A stretch of 64,000 nucleotides of DNA from Camellia lanceoleosa (taxonomy: Eukaryota > Streptophyta > Magnoliopsida > Ericales > Theaceae). A program made the position numbers and the translations under genes. Within the stretch, counting starts at the first letter, position 1; every line of letters begins with the position of its first letter. Positions 1 through 11,299 of this stretch are shown here, one piece after another. Where the stretch lies: the NCBI GenBank assembly GCA_025200525.1, contig CM045762.1, forward strand, positions 121,336,979 to 121,400,978. The letters run 5' to 3'. Below the pieces are notes generated by a model that saw nothing but the letters and a program-made list of their open reading frames with translations, did no database searches and was not told where the DNA came from.

Positions 1-99
1 CTCTTAAATTCCAAACGAGTCAAATAAAACCTAGATAACTTGGAACCACTTGACCCATTAGACTAAAACTGGAAACTTGGACAAATAAAGCCCTAATTT

Positions 100-240
100 T
101 TGCGCTCTTACCTATTCACTCGTCCATTCTGACTCACACTCTCACTCTCACTCTCACTCTCACTTGCCCCTGTTCTTACTTCAGCTCTTATTCCTCCCTC
201 CCTTACTTTCATTTCTTTCATTCCTTTCAATTTCTCACCA
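100..240 (+). promoter_or_regulatory. Pyrimidine-rich leader before the antisense PMD ORF
   Basis: About 140 bases of strongly C/T-rich sequence run directly into the start codon, including a CTCACT microsatellite. This composition resembles 5' leaders of expressed plant genes. It suggests, but does not prove, that the antisense ORF has its own transcription start separate from the LTR promoter. Copy B has a different but also T/C-rich leader before the same ATG, with an A/T-rich patch about 65 bases upstream. Confidence 0.35.
136..164. repeat. (CTCACT)n microsatellite
   Basis: Nearly five perfect hexamer copies sit in the leader of the antisense ORF. The Ser-Glu run predicted on the minus strand here is a by-product of this repeat. 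Confidence 0.9.
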
Positions 241-2239
241 ATGGCTGCTTCTTCCTCTGCAAACTTACCAGTTGTTGAACACTTACATCCTTTAGTGGCT
301 CTAAGGAGGTGCATAAACGATGAGATAACCAAGTATCAGGCACTAGAGCGTCAAAATGCCATTGATGGAAGGATCTCCATCCCTCGCTACCATGTACAAG
401 GGGAATATGTTCTTGGTCCCATTTTTAAAGAGGTTCCTGCTACACTTCCTGTCTTATACCCACGCTTGGAGGATCACCACCTTCTTTACGAAGGAAAGCC
501 TAACTAGAGAGGTTGGAGGGCCAATCAACCTCATCGTTATTGGCCCACATTGAAGACATAATTAGAGGAATGATATGACAGGGTTGTTCCTGCCAGAGAG
601 TGAGACCTAGAAGATCTTTGCATCATTGACACCAATCCTTAAAGATCCATTTCTTATCCATGCTGCTCTTTATTTTTGGAATTCTATTTTTAATTTCTTT
701 CAATTTCTATGTGGTATGATAGCCCCCACTATTCTTTATATATGCTATCTGCTAGGGCTTTGCAAATTCCTTTTAAAAAAAAAACATCTTCCTAAAAGAT
801 AATGCCTGAATTTGTTCCCTTTGCCAAAGCTCTGGCTTCGAAGAAGAGGATAGCCCTGGACCCTTATGCCCTGGGCCATGTATACAGGATTTGTTCTCAA
901 TTTTGTGAGAGGCCTCTAGAACCTAACCAATGAGGCCCTATCTAGGTACTCTAACTTTGGCTTTTGCATACTTTACTGATTTATACTCTCGTTGTTTGAA
1001 ATTCCTAATGCAAGAACCCACCACCTATGGAGAGAAGTATGCTAGAGTCTCCTTATATCTCTCCAGTTTTGCTTACTATTTTTCTTACTTCCACCAACTT
1101 CCAGTCTCCATTCGCTCTTCATTCTTTCGCATTTTTGAGGCTAATAAAGGACCAGCATGGTTAAGAACCTTCTTGGCTGATACCAGTTGCTCCAAGCCTA
1201 TTCATAAGGAGGTATAGGCCTTAATTTTGGTTCCACGGGATCTTTTCATTGGCTCCCTAACCCCCAGAGCTTACAAATATATTTCTGAGACATATTGTCC
1301 CTCTTAATTTGCAAGGCAGTTTGGGCTTACTCAGGGGATCCCTGTCCATCTTTGCAGCCTTTCTAATTTTGACCTTGATACCAGAGATTTGAAGGTGCCA
1401 AGATCTAGGTTGGATGAAACAATACTCAAAGTGGTACATGATTTATCCAATTTTAAATTTGTGCCCTTTATTAATCACAGTGGGGTCATGAAAAGATTCC
1501 AAGACTGGTGGACATCCAATATGGAAGTGCATCTTGCCACTTCCTCCTTGGATTTAATGAAGGAGCTGAATGTGCTATCTTAAGGTGGGACAACCAAAAC
1601 CAAGGAGGCTGGCATCACCATAGCTTCCACCCTTGCTGTTTCAGCCTCCACACTTATAATTACCAAGGCTACTCTTAAGAAAGGTATATATTTTGTCCTT
1701 TCATTTTCCTTTCTTTCCCTTTTTATATTGTCCTTCTTCTTGCTTGCTTTTTATTGGTATAGGAGCTTCTCGGAAAGCCTCTCCTCAAAGGGCATAAGCC
1801 TGGACATACTAAAGGGAAAACAACAAGAACAAAAAAAAGGAAGGCCCAACTCAAGCTTGAGCTTATAGAGGAGAAACCTTAGGTTCCCTCAGAGGAAAAG
1901 GAGGACTAAAAAGAAGAATCTCCTCTAAAAAGGAGGAAGAGGCTAGCCTCCCCTATTGCTAAACTCATTATGGTTTTTGCTCAAAAAGTAGATGCCATGG
2001 CGATAGAGAAGGAGCAAGCGAAAGAGGTGATAGTCTTCCAAAGATTAGAAGAAAAAAAAGAAAAGATCTCAAAGAGGAAGCTATTCTCATTAAAAGACAA
2101 AAGAAGGTTGCAAGAAAAAGTAGAGTTGCTGAACATTACATCCTTTACAGCTCTCCAATTATCACCACTATAACCACTGGTGTTGGTGATTCTCCTCAAT
2201 ACTCTATAATGCTCTTTGCTTTTCAAATCCTTAGTGGTA
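241..2239 (+). pseudogene. Antisense PMD-domain ORF of copy A, 5' part
   Basis: The ORF opens with MAASSSANLPVVEHL and stays open for 88 codons. After that its protein similarity to copy B (60980 onward) continues only by switching frame. Recognisable pieces are the conserved start, the PMD core (WNSIFNFFQF, then CGMIAPTI, near 670-740), the later PMD segment at 930-1217, and a Lys/Arg-rich tail near 1800-2130 with KKRK- and KRKL-type clusters that look like nuclear localisation signals. Relative to copy B an in-frame stretch of about 162 bp is missing inside the PMD. PMD proteins are known as transposon-derived plant proteins; some host versions act in silencing. The role of the retrotransposon-borne form is unknown. 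The ORF is broken by several stops and then by the solo LTR at 2245, after which it resumes. Confidence 0.7.
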
Positions 2240-2244
2240 ATACT

Positions 2245-4352
2245 TGTAGCGATCCTAGTTTTGACCCATCTGTTTGTGGTGTTCCAGGCTCGGGTTGGTA
2301 TGGTTTTGAATGGTGTTACATATCTTAGTTCCCTGTATTCTCCTTATTTTGGTTATCGCGTTGTAGCGATGTGTTTGGAACAGGTAATGTCTCATGTTTG
2401 TATCAGGTTGTAGCGCATCTTTCATGTTTTGCCACTTCACTGACCATGTCAGGGATCGACCTGCCTAGTCAGCTCACAAGGGTCCAAGGGGTGGTGCCCC
2501 TTGGCGGGTCCGAGGGTAGCGCCCTGGCGGGGTAGAGGGACAACGCCTCCGAAGCAAAAATGCAAAATGCATTCGAAGTTGCTTGTCCGCTCGAGCTGCC
2601 ATTTATGTGCTCGAGCGGAGAATGTTTGGTTCCAGAAGTTTGACCTGTCTGCAAAAGTACTGGGAAGGTGTATTCAACGCTCGAGCGGGGCTTTCCACGC
2701 TCGAGTGGACCATGTTATATCAGGTCGTGAATCTGATATTTCATATCACTTTTGTATATCTCTCTCTAAAAACATTTCCTCTCTCTTATCTCCACATTTC
2801 TCTACACAAACTAGATCAAAAACCTTGATTTCTTAAGATCCATTTGAGTTTTTCCATTGCTTCTTCATCAAAGTGGGTTATCATCTCGAGGGCTTCGTTG
2901 TGTGCAGTGAAGATCGAGTTTAGGCATTGTTGATTTTGGGGTTTCATCTATATTCTTCTTCAAACTTGAGGTACGGATTTTCTTTGAGTTATATATATAT
3001 ATATATATATTTTTGTAAGATCTACATGATTTTCGAAATCATCCTTTGATAGGCTTTGAAAATTGATTGTTGATTCAAAAAGTTGAGCAATTTTGAAAGT
3101 GGGTTTGTCTCTTGTTCTTTTAAAATGATCTTATGGGTCTTGATCTTCGTTGATTGAAGACAAGATGATTTTGGAAAAAAAATTTTCAAAAGATTTGGGT
3201 TGTATAGTTTTAGTGAGAAAGCCTAGAAATTGGGGATTTTAAAAAGAGATTGAAAATCCATGAATAATATTGTTATATTTATTTTGTGTGTCAAAATAAA
3301 TGGATGTTTGGAAAATTTCTTATTTATATTTATATAAATGATGAATTTCATGGAATATGACAATTGTTGTTCATTTTGGAAATTATTGTTCAAAACGTTG
3401 AAATAGTTTTGAAATGACTAATTGTTGAGGTTACTTGAGAAGAGGGAATTGTGTTATTCCTTGGATAATGAATTGGAATAAAAGTATTTATATTTATCTT
3501 GTGAAATTGGCATATCAATTCATTTGATTACATTAAACTTTGAAAGTTGATTTGAAAACTTGCATTGAGAAAAGAATGTTGAGAAACAAGTTTTTATGGA
3601 ATGGTTTTGGGGTAAATATGTTGGTAAGTCTTGATAGGTGGTGTAGATGATATTGTAGAAGTTGGCCTAAGAATCCGGGGTGAAAGATCGAAAACCGCCC
3701 TGATAGGTATCGAGCCTTAGGTTAATTAGGTAAAATGACAATTTGGTAGTACTTGTATAGTCTACTTGCAGACACCGACTTAGGGATTACCAGAGTCGTA
3801 TTTGCCGCCATTGAAATAAAATTGTTAAGTGTTGAACAATTGAAATTGCATGACATCATTGAGCATGATGGTTTTCAAAAGATGAAAATGTGATATATCT
3901 TAAAAAAAGACATAGTATGGCATGTGCATTTCATCTCTTAAGACTTGTATAAAATATATATACTTTGTTAAGAATTTTCTACTGGGCTTTATGCTCACCC
4001 TCTGAGGATTTTTTATGCAGGAAAAGATGTGGTGATCCCATCCAACTAGGGCGTGGAAGTATGTGTGTTGAGAGTATAATGCTTTCATTTTGCGTGACTC
4101 TGTTTTGTAAGCCAAGGGCTGTATTTGTGTGGGTTTGAATAACCGTTTTGTGTAATCGGGCTTAAGCCTTGGAAACTTGTAAACCCTTGGAGATATCTAT
4201 TTGTTTATTTATTTGGTTTTGGATTAAACGTATAATCGCATTGAGGAATTAACTGTATCATGTAATGCAAGTGTGGAGAATTATTTCTGTTTTCCTTTAA
4301 GGAGCCATGATGGTTGTGTTATCATTTGGGCATAGGAAATGGAGGCGTTACA
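2245..4352 (+). repeat. Solo LTR, 2108 bp, TSD ATACT
   Basis: It starts TGTAGCGATCC and ends GGAGGCGTTACA, so it has the TG...CA ends of an LTR. It is flanked by the perfect 5-bp duplication ATACT at 2240-2244 and 4353-4357. No coding region, primer-binding site or second LTR lies inside, which is what LTR-LTR recombination leaves behind. The ends (TGTARCG...CGTTACA) and the length resemble chromoviral (Tekay-type) gypsy LTRs; that is an inference. A GC-rich block at 2436-2720 contains CGCTCGAGCGG-like palindromes and is related to a block in the copia-type LTR at 41403-42443. A short (AT)n run lies near 2988-3009. Strand is inferred from that shared block. Confidence 0.85.
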
Positions 4353-4357
4353 ATACT

Positions 4358-5566
4358 AGTATTACCCTAATATTCCTTTTGTTTTGAAATACAACAACAA
4401 CTAGTTTGCCATTCCCTTTCTCAACACTAGTCTCTTCTTCTTTGGCTAGTACTGAAAGGCCACTCTTGAGCCCTTCTGAGTTAAAAGCAACCCTAAAGGG
4501 AAAAGGAAAAGTCGAGCCTAACCTGCAATGAGTGTAGAGCCTTTGCAAGCCATATTTCTAATCTTTGTCTCTATACTCCCCATAGCTTCTTCCTTGATTC
4601 CTTCGAGGCTTGATATGCCAATCATCCTACCTTCCCTAACTCTCAATCCTACTAAGCTGTATGGTTTTCCTTTGGTGTCTATTTCTTTACCCCTGCGTAC
4701 TCCCCTATCCTCCAGGTTTCTGACTACCTTTTTACTTTCTAAGAGTATACTTGTTGCCACTCCTACTTTAGCAGCAGCTGGAACTTCTAGGGATGACACT
4801 GGTGGTACACCAATTCTTCCTCTATTACCCAGCTCCAGTCCCCCTTCCCTAGACTTGTTGGTAGCCAAGACAATGGATGCTGCTGAGGAATCCTCTTCTC
4901 TTTCTCTTGTACAAATGCTTCCAACCTTTTCTTCCTCAAGTGACTAGTCTATAATACCACTTTCTGAAGAGGAGATGGAAATCTTTGAAGCTTAGTTGGC
5001 AGGCTTATTTGACACATCTACACCAGCCCTACCAACTAGCAGTGAGACTGAGCCACTAGACTTGGCTAACTCTTTACTGGAGATAATTAAGAGCTCATCT
5101 GCTGCTGAGACCATCTTTCTTCCTCAAGTAGACTTGAGAACTTGCTTGAAGCTATTAAGAACCTTCTCTAGGATTCCATTTAAAGCTTTGCAAAATCCAA
5201 CCATTAAGAATAGATTCCTTAAATGTTGTCAAGTCTTCAATTAATCTAGTGTGGCCTTTAGAAGCCATTTATCTCAGGCAACAGCCACTATTGACTTTTA
5301 TGTCAACATTTGACAAATGGCAGGCTGTAGAGAAAGAACTATTAAAAGATAAGGAGTTTGTTTCCCATATTCATTTTGAGGTATTAGTGCTGAAAGAACA
5401 ACACTCCTCTGCTTCTCAACTTCAAGTTCAACTCTTGCATAGGAAGGCAGAATTGGAGAAGGAGTTAGCAGCAGTCAACCTAACTTTGAAGCAGAATACA
5501 GGGAAGCTACATACTACCCGCCAGGGGTTATCAAGCTGTAGACAGGAGATGAACACAACTATATAA
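4358..5566 (+). pseudogene. Antisense PMD-domain ORF of copy A, 3' part
   Basis: This is the continuation after the solo LTR. It aligns with 63236-64000 of copy B through a Ser/Pro/Leu-rich stretch, the motif LDLLVAKTMDAAEE, then SETEPLDLANSLLEI, and the helical motif FSRIPFKALQNPTIKNRFL. A coiled-coil-like segment (about 5300-5550, rich in Leu, Glu and Lys) closes it. Three pieces lie at 4528-4947, 4996-5244 and 5249-5566, separated by single stops. The ORF converges on the integrase end of the minus-strand pol, with only a short spacer between. No known domain is recognised in this half; its function is unknown. Confidence 0.6.
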
Positions 5567-5699
5567 TTGTTCCCATCACTTAAGAGTAGGGAGTTAATTG
5601 TAACAGAACAATTGAAACATTGTAATGACTTCTGGGCCAATTTATGGCACAATGTACTTAAATTTTTGTGAAATCAAACATTATTATTTACACAAGTGT

Positions 5700-6830
5700 T
5701 CATTGTTTCTTACTTAATGCTCTTGTATAACATCTCTTAAGATCCTTGTGTCTCCCATACAGTTGGGTAATAAGGTTTCAAATACTTGCCATTAATTTTT
5801 TTGGGGATGCACATACCCATTAAATTTTTTTGAATGGTAGGCTCCTCCAAGTAGGACTTTATGGATTTGGCATGGTCTTTCCCAATTAGGTGACCACTTG
5901 CCAAACTTATGGCTTTTAGTTCCTATTGGCAGTATTGTTTTCCACACCAAGTCTCCTTCATCAAAGCTAATATATTGAACCCTTTTATTGTAGCTTTTGG
6001 CTACTTTTTCTTTGCAAGGATATTATTTAGAGGCAAAATTCTAGCTTCATCCACATTTTCTATCTCTAAATGCATTCTTTGATGATATTGACCAACACTT
6101 AGAAGGTCTTGGCATTTTACTCTTGAAGACTTGACATTGATTTCTCAGTAACAACCTTGCATCATGCCCATATCTGAAGGCATAAGGAGTAACTCATGCT
6201 TGATCTTTCGGAAGTCCTATAAGCCCATAACACATCTAACAACAAGTTGTGCCAATCTCTAGGATTGTCTTCCACAACCTACGTATTCCTTTCTTCAAGG
6301 ATTTATTAGATGACTCTTGACCATTTGCTTGTACATAATAGGGGTAGAATTAATAAGACTAATTCCAAATTTTCTTTGCAAAAAGCCTTTACTAGCTTTC
6401 TATCAAACACAATCCCATTGTCCATAGTTATGGTTTGTGGAATACCAAACCTGTGGATTAGCTCACTGATAAATTCTATCACCTCTGTCTAATCCACGGT
6501 TTTTATAAGGCTTAGTTTCAACCCACTTAGTAAAGTAGTCTGTAGCCACCAAAATGAAGCAATGTTGCTTCGAAGAGGGTGGGTGAATTTTCCATATCAT
6601 ATCCATTGCCCACCCTCTGAATGGCCAATGCTTCACTACTACATGTAGATCAGTTACTGGAACATGTCTTATTATGCCATGCTTCTGACATGCTTGACAA
6701 CCCTTTGCATATTCTATGTAATCCTAAAGGATGGTTGGCCAATAGTAAGAATGCCTTCGAAGCAACCACCTCATATTTATACTAGGCTGATGAGCACCAC
6801 AAATATCCTCATGCACTTCAGCCATGGCAG
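5700..6830 (-). pseudogene. Integrase of copy A
   Basis: The zinc-binding H-H-C-C region is visible: HEDICGAH, then CQACQKHG after one in-frame stop. The catalytic core shows GWAMDMIW (first Asp) and ATDYFTKWVE, then TMDNGIVF (second Asp) and YYVQANGQES (Glu). The DDE triad is therefore still readable, but across at least two frame changes and several stops. A functional integrase would insert the cDNA into the host chromosome. The C-terminal part runs towards 5700, where it meets the tail of the opposing antisense ORF. Confidence 0.75.
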
Positions 6831-7099
6831 TCAATGCTTCCTTTGGTTCTAAGCATTCCAACAGTAGTCCATCTGCCCTCCTTTTATAAAAAGCATTCGC
6901 ATACACTAGGAATTGCATTGACTGTAGTTTAAGTTTCCTGCTAGCCTTCGAAGAAGGGCCAATTAAATATTGACTAATTGGATACCTCCAATCATGTTCT
7001 TCCAAGTTATTTTGATTAACTTCTACCAATAGGCCTCTTTTAGCTAAGGGTGGTATTAGTTTCTGATGTGTTGCTTGACTCATGTGTATTTGAGTATTA

Positions 7100-7524
7100 T
7101 CCATTCTTTTGAAATTTGAAGCCTTCTGGGCCACATTATTGGCCTTATGATTCATGAATCTTAGGATGTAAGTTACATTTGTCACTTGAAATTGGAAAAG
7201 CAAATGTAACGTAGTAGCATAATATGGTAACATGCTTGCACTTTGAGATTTAAAGATTTCTTTTACTTGATTAATTACCAATTGAGAATTTTCAAATATG
7301 TTAACTGCATGAGCCTGTAGACCAATAAGTATCTCAAGTCCCATAACTAAAGCTTCATACTCAACTTGGTTATTGGAACAGGTGGTTTCATTAATTTTGA
7401 AACCATGTGTGGTTTCTGTCCCCTGTGGTGACTTAATTACAACACCAATTCCCACTAGACCATTAGCTTTTGACCCAACAAACCACATTTTCCATGGCTC
7501 TATATCAGTTGTGTCAAGTTCCAT
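7100..7524 (-). pseudogene. RNase H of copy A, catalytic residues altered
   Basis: This is the first half of a 266-codon open segment that continues into the integrase zinc region. The pattern GIGVVIKSPQG, NNQVEYEALVMGLEI and NSQLVINQV matches the RVT_3-type RNase H of plant gypsy elements. The first acidic residue is lost (FVGSKAN where FDGS is usual), and the Asp of the usual DSQLV motif is Asn (ENSQLV). The Glu of EYEAL is kept. The fold is recognisable but hydrolysis of the RNA strand is unlikely. This is the longest uninterrupted part of pol in this copy. Confidence 0.8.
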
Positions 7525-7529
7525 TATTT

Positions 7530-8960
7530 CTTGACTTTATGTTTAATATAGATAATCAGCTAAGAAATTAGCCAATACTTGACTTGTTACTATCTTTTAG
7601 GGGACATATTCCAAATGAAACTCTAATAAAGCTAGAATCCATTTATTAATTCTTTCTCTTAATATAGGTGTAGATAACATATATTTAACCAAATATGTGG
7701 TTGCAATTACCAAGACAACAATAGGCAAAAGATAATATCTTAATTTCATTGCTGCAAAGTATAAGGCTAAACCTGACTTTTCTACAAGCGAGTATTTACA
7801 TTCACAAGAGTTTAAAACCTATTAAGGTAATATCGCTTGTTCCTTGCCTTCTTTATTGTCTTGTGCTAAGAAAACTCCTAATGATTCTTTAAATGTAGCA
7901 ATGTATAATTTCAAAGGTCTGTCATTCCTTGGGGATATCAATACTCGTGGCTTCGCCAAATAGCCTTGGATTCCTTCGAAAGCAACCTGGTGCTTTGCTA
8001 TCCATGTAAAATCCTCTTCAGTTTTTTACTTTATCAAAGAAGAAAATACTTTAGTTTTTTCAGCAATGTTAGAAATAAACATTCGAAGAAAATTAACTTG
8101 ACCAAAGAATTTTTGCAATTCTTTCTTACTTGATGAAGGTTTGGCCTCAATGATGGCTTTGGCTTTGTTCTGATTAATCTGTATTCCTTTCTTGTGCACT
8201 ATATACCCCAAGAAGTTTCCAGCTGATACACCGAAAACATATTTGAGTGGATTGAGTTTTAGCTTGAATTTCCTTATTCTTCGAAAATTCTTTGTTAGAT
8301 GGACCAGATGCTCTTCCATAGACTGAGTTTTTATAACAATATCATTAATGTAACACTCCAAATACCCTCCAATAAGATCATGGGAGATGGTGTTCATTGC
8401 CCTCTGATATGTTGCTCCAACATTTTTCAACCCAAATGGCATCTTAACTCATTCAAAGGTCCCAATGTTCCCAAGACACCTGAAAGTTGTCTTGTGAACA
8501 ACCTTTTCTACTATACATATCTAGTTATAGCCAGAGTGTCCATCCATCATTGACAAGATTTTGTGTCTTCTTTGAGCATCCTGATGAGATCAACTATAGG
8601 CATGAGGTACTCATCCTTTGGAATTGCTAAATTTAGATTTCTGAAATCAATGCAAACCCTTATTTTATCATTCTTCTTGACCACAGGCACAATATTGGAT
8701 AACCATTCAACATACCTAACTGTTCTGATAAAGTCTGCTTTGAGGAGCCTAGCAATCTCCTCATTCACCTTCTGAACCACCTCAAGACTCATTCGTCTAG
8801 GTTTCTATTTGTATGGCTTAAAGTTTGGCTTGACTGGAAGTCTATGTTCCACCAATGACCTGTCCCATTCAGGTAGGTCATTGTAAGACCAAGCAAAACA
8901 ATTCTTATATTGTTTCAGGATAGCCAATAATTGGTCCCTAGTAATGGGATCCAACTAAGC
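7530..8960 (-). pseudogene. Reverse transcriptase of copy A, YIND at the active site
   Basis: Segments include EEIARLLKADFIR, NIVPVVKKNDKIRVCIDFRN and NLAIPKDEYLMP (8547-8792), then MPFGLKNVGATYQRAMN, YINDIVIKTQ and FLGYIVHKKGIQ (8026-8442). The metal-binding motif usually reads YIDD or YVDD; here it is YIND, so the copy would lack polymerase activity even without its stops. The thumb and connection region down to 7530 is full of stops. Gypsy RT converts the element's RNA to cDNA in virus-like particles. Confidence 0.8.
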
Positions 8961-9629
8961 ATTGATGTATGTAGGTTGCTGTACTGAAGCTTCTCCTAGA
9001 TTGACTTCTTCCAAAGGATCTTGCACCTGAGTGCTTACTAATGCTTCTCCTTCAGCCTCTTCTATCTTCAAAACAACTTTTTCCTTTCAATCTGTTACAA
9101 CCCTCCCTAGTTCATCATCTTTATTTTCTTCTTTATAGACAAAATCTGTCCATAAAGCTTCGTCTTCCTGTATTTCCTGGACTTTAGTTTCAATATCCAA
9201 CGCACAATACTTACTTAGAGCCAATGATGTGGCTTCATGTTGCTTATGTTTGCAGCCAATCATCATGGTTTCCCTTTTTTCTTCTTGGACTTTCTAGACT
9301 ATTGCCTTAATGTCCAATGTGAAGAATTTGACTAAATCTAATGGTCTGGCTTCTCGATCTTCCTGCCTACTACCAGGCATTGTTGGTATCCTTGATGATG
9401 TAGTCGTATTCATTATTTGCACTTTCTTGTACCAAATGTTTCAGGTGTGCCACTTCCTCATCAGCCGTTACTTCAGCTGTTGCATCAGACTTCCTCAGCA
9501 CACTTAGTGGAACCACCCCTTCAGTACACAACTTTGCTTTTGCAAAATGCACTTTTACTTGATAAAAGGAACGTGGAGTGCATTTATTTCCTATGTTTTC
9601 CCATTGCTCGAGCTAGCTATCATCACTTT

Positions 9630-9977
9630 CTAATGTAAAAAGGAAGACACACACTTGTTGGTGTGGATCCAATCTTTACTAAGAAAGGCATTGTACTTGG
9701 CATTGTTGTCTATGACAAAAACGATAGTCATACAATCCCGTGTCCCCATACTCAGATTAATGGGTAGTATGCCTTGAGCCATCTGCTTGTCCCCAGCAAA
9801 ACCAGCAATGGTCATGCTCATTGGGATCAATCTAGGGTTTCTTTTGCCCAACTTCCTCAAAGATGAATGAGGAAGAAAGTTTACTACTGCCCCATTATCC
9901 ACTAATACCATGTTCATCTCTATCTCATCAAAATATGCCTTGATGTACAAGGGCTTGACATATTGAGTCATTGACAA
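9630..9977 (-). pseudogene. Aspartic protease of copy A
   Basis: The 115-codon segment contains LVDNGAVVNFLPHSSL, the DxG-type active-site loop of retropepsins (D-N-G here, a variant seen in plant gypsy elements). It is followed by IAGFAGDKQMAQG, typical of the flap region, and FVIDNNAKYNAFLSKDW, matching the usual YNALLGRDW motif. Only one open segment survives; the flanking sequence is interrupted. The enzyme would process the Gag-Pol polyprotein. Confidence 0.75.
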
Positions 9978-10327
9978 TGTGGGATATTCGAAGGGGTATG
10001 ATAGGGTAACTATGCTTACCTCTTCTTTTTCTTCATCAGTCTTTATAGGCTTGGCTACTTTAGACTCATTTGGACTATGCTAGTCTATGAGTCCTCACTA
10101 GAGACTTCTATAAGATCATCCTTCTAACTCTCTTGATCCTTTTTTTCAGCTTGAAACTCCCACGACAGCACATAGTCCATATTGACTGGCATTAGAGAGA
10201 ATGAGCTAAACTGCACTACTAGTTGCATCTGTTCCTCCTCTGTGTTGGTCTGACTTGATGCTTGGGATGCATCTTTCAAGCTACATTCTGGCACCTTTAG
10301 GCTAGCAGGCTCCTTAATAGCAGTCTG

Positions 10328-11287
10328 TTATTGGTCTTTCATGAATACATACTCTGTTTGCCCAGCCATAAAGGCTTCAAACATGTCTTCCTCATCCAAT
10401 ACCTTTTCTTGGCCTGGTTTAGTTCTTTCATCTGTTTCACTATCATCATCACTTTCCATTAAGGCCTTTTTAAGATCTGTCAAACTGGATCTCTCATTAG
10501 CTCTTAGTTCAGCTTGAACCTCTGCCAATTTTTTCCTGCTGACACTTCTGTTAATCTTAGGAGTAGGCTTCGAACTTTCCTTCTCTCCCAATTGACCTCT
10601 TAGTTGCGCCAAAAAGTTGTCCTCACCGGCTCCCTTTAGATCCTTCTGGTATTGTGTGAATCTTCGTTGGATCTTCCTTCTCTGGGATCTAGAGATCACA
10701 GGAACCATGTTTGGTTCCTTTGTCTTCAGGTTTTTAAGTAAGACCCAATATTTGGAGCCACCAAAGGAGGTTTGATCATTCGGTCCTTGCTTATAAAGGC
10801 CTTTCCTTGGGCTGGTATCATTTTAGGTTTGTTTTGCATGACAAACCCGATGCAGTACTACTAGTACCCATGAACCTACTGTGCCAGTCATTGGGCTTGC
10901 TATTTTTATCTTTGAAGGCCAATCATTGACCTTGGTTCCTTGTCTCGTGCTAAGGTCATGCTTACTTATAGGCTTGTTATCCATTATGTAGTAGTTCGGT
11001 GGCCTAGTTTCATGCAAAAGTCTCTTAACCCTTGACAAATTCCTGGCATCTGGTGGCCCAACCAAGGATGGTTGCTGCCTGGGACTACTTGGGTATGCCT
11101 TCTTGTTGTAGGTATTGACTGCCCTACGATCTTTCTGCACGTCTTTGTAGTTTTGCTTCCCGTCAATTGGAAGCCCTTTCAGCCATTTGTAACTCAACCT
11201 ACACCTAGGACACATTCGTTGCATAATAACTGCTTTGAGTGAGTCATCATCCAAAGCTTCTTCGCTGGAATTATCCTCTTGGCCCAC
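10328..11287 (-). pseudogene. Gag-to-protease linker of copy A
   Basis: Two open segments, 10823-11287 and 10328-10708, lie between the gag core and the protease. The first has CPRCRLSYKWLKGL, a Cys pair that is not a standard CCHC knuckle. The second starts MVPVISRSQRRKIQRR and is rich in Lys, Glu and Asp, with a predicted helical charged stretch ending in acidic runs. Such charged linkers are usual between nucleocapsid and protease in this group, but I cannot assign a function. Confidence 0.5.
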
Positions 11288-11299
11288 GAAGTTTTGCCC

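Noticed and set aside
1684..1762. GT...AG intron-like segment in the antisense ORF of copy A
   Set aside because: The borders look like a short plant intron, but the frame after removal meets stops unless another shift is assumed, and copy B has no matching intron.
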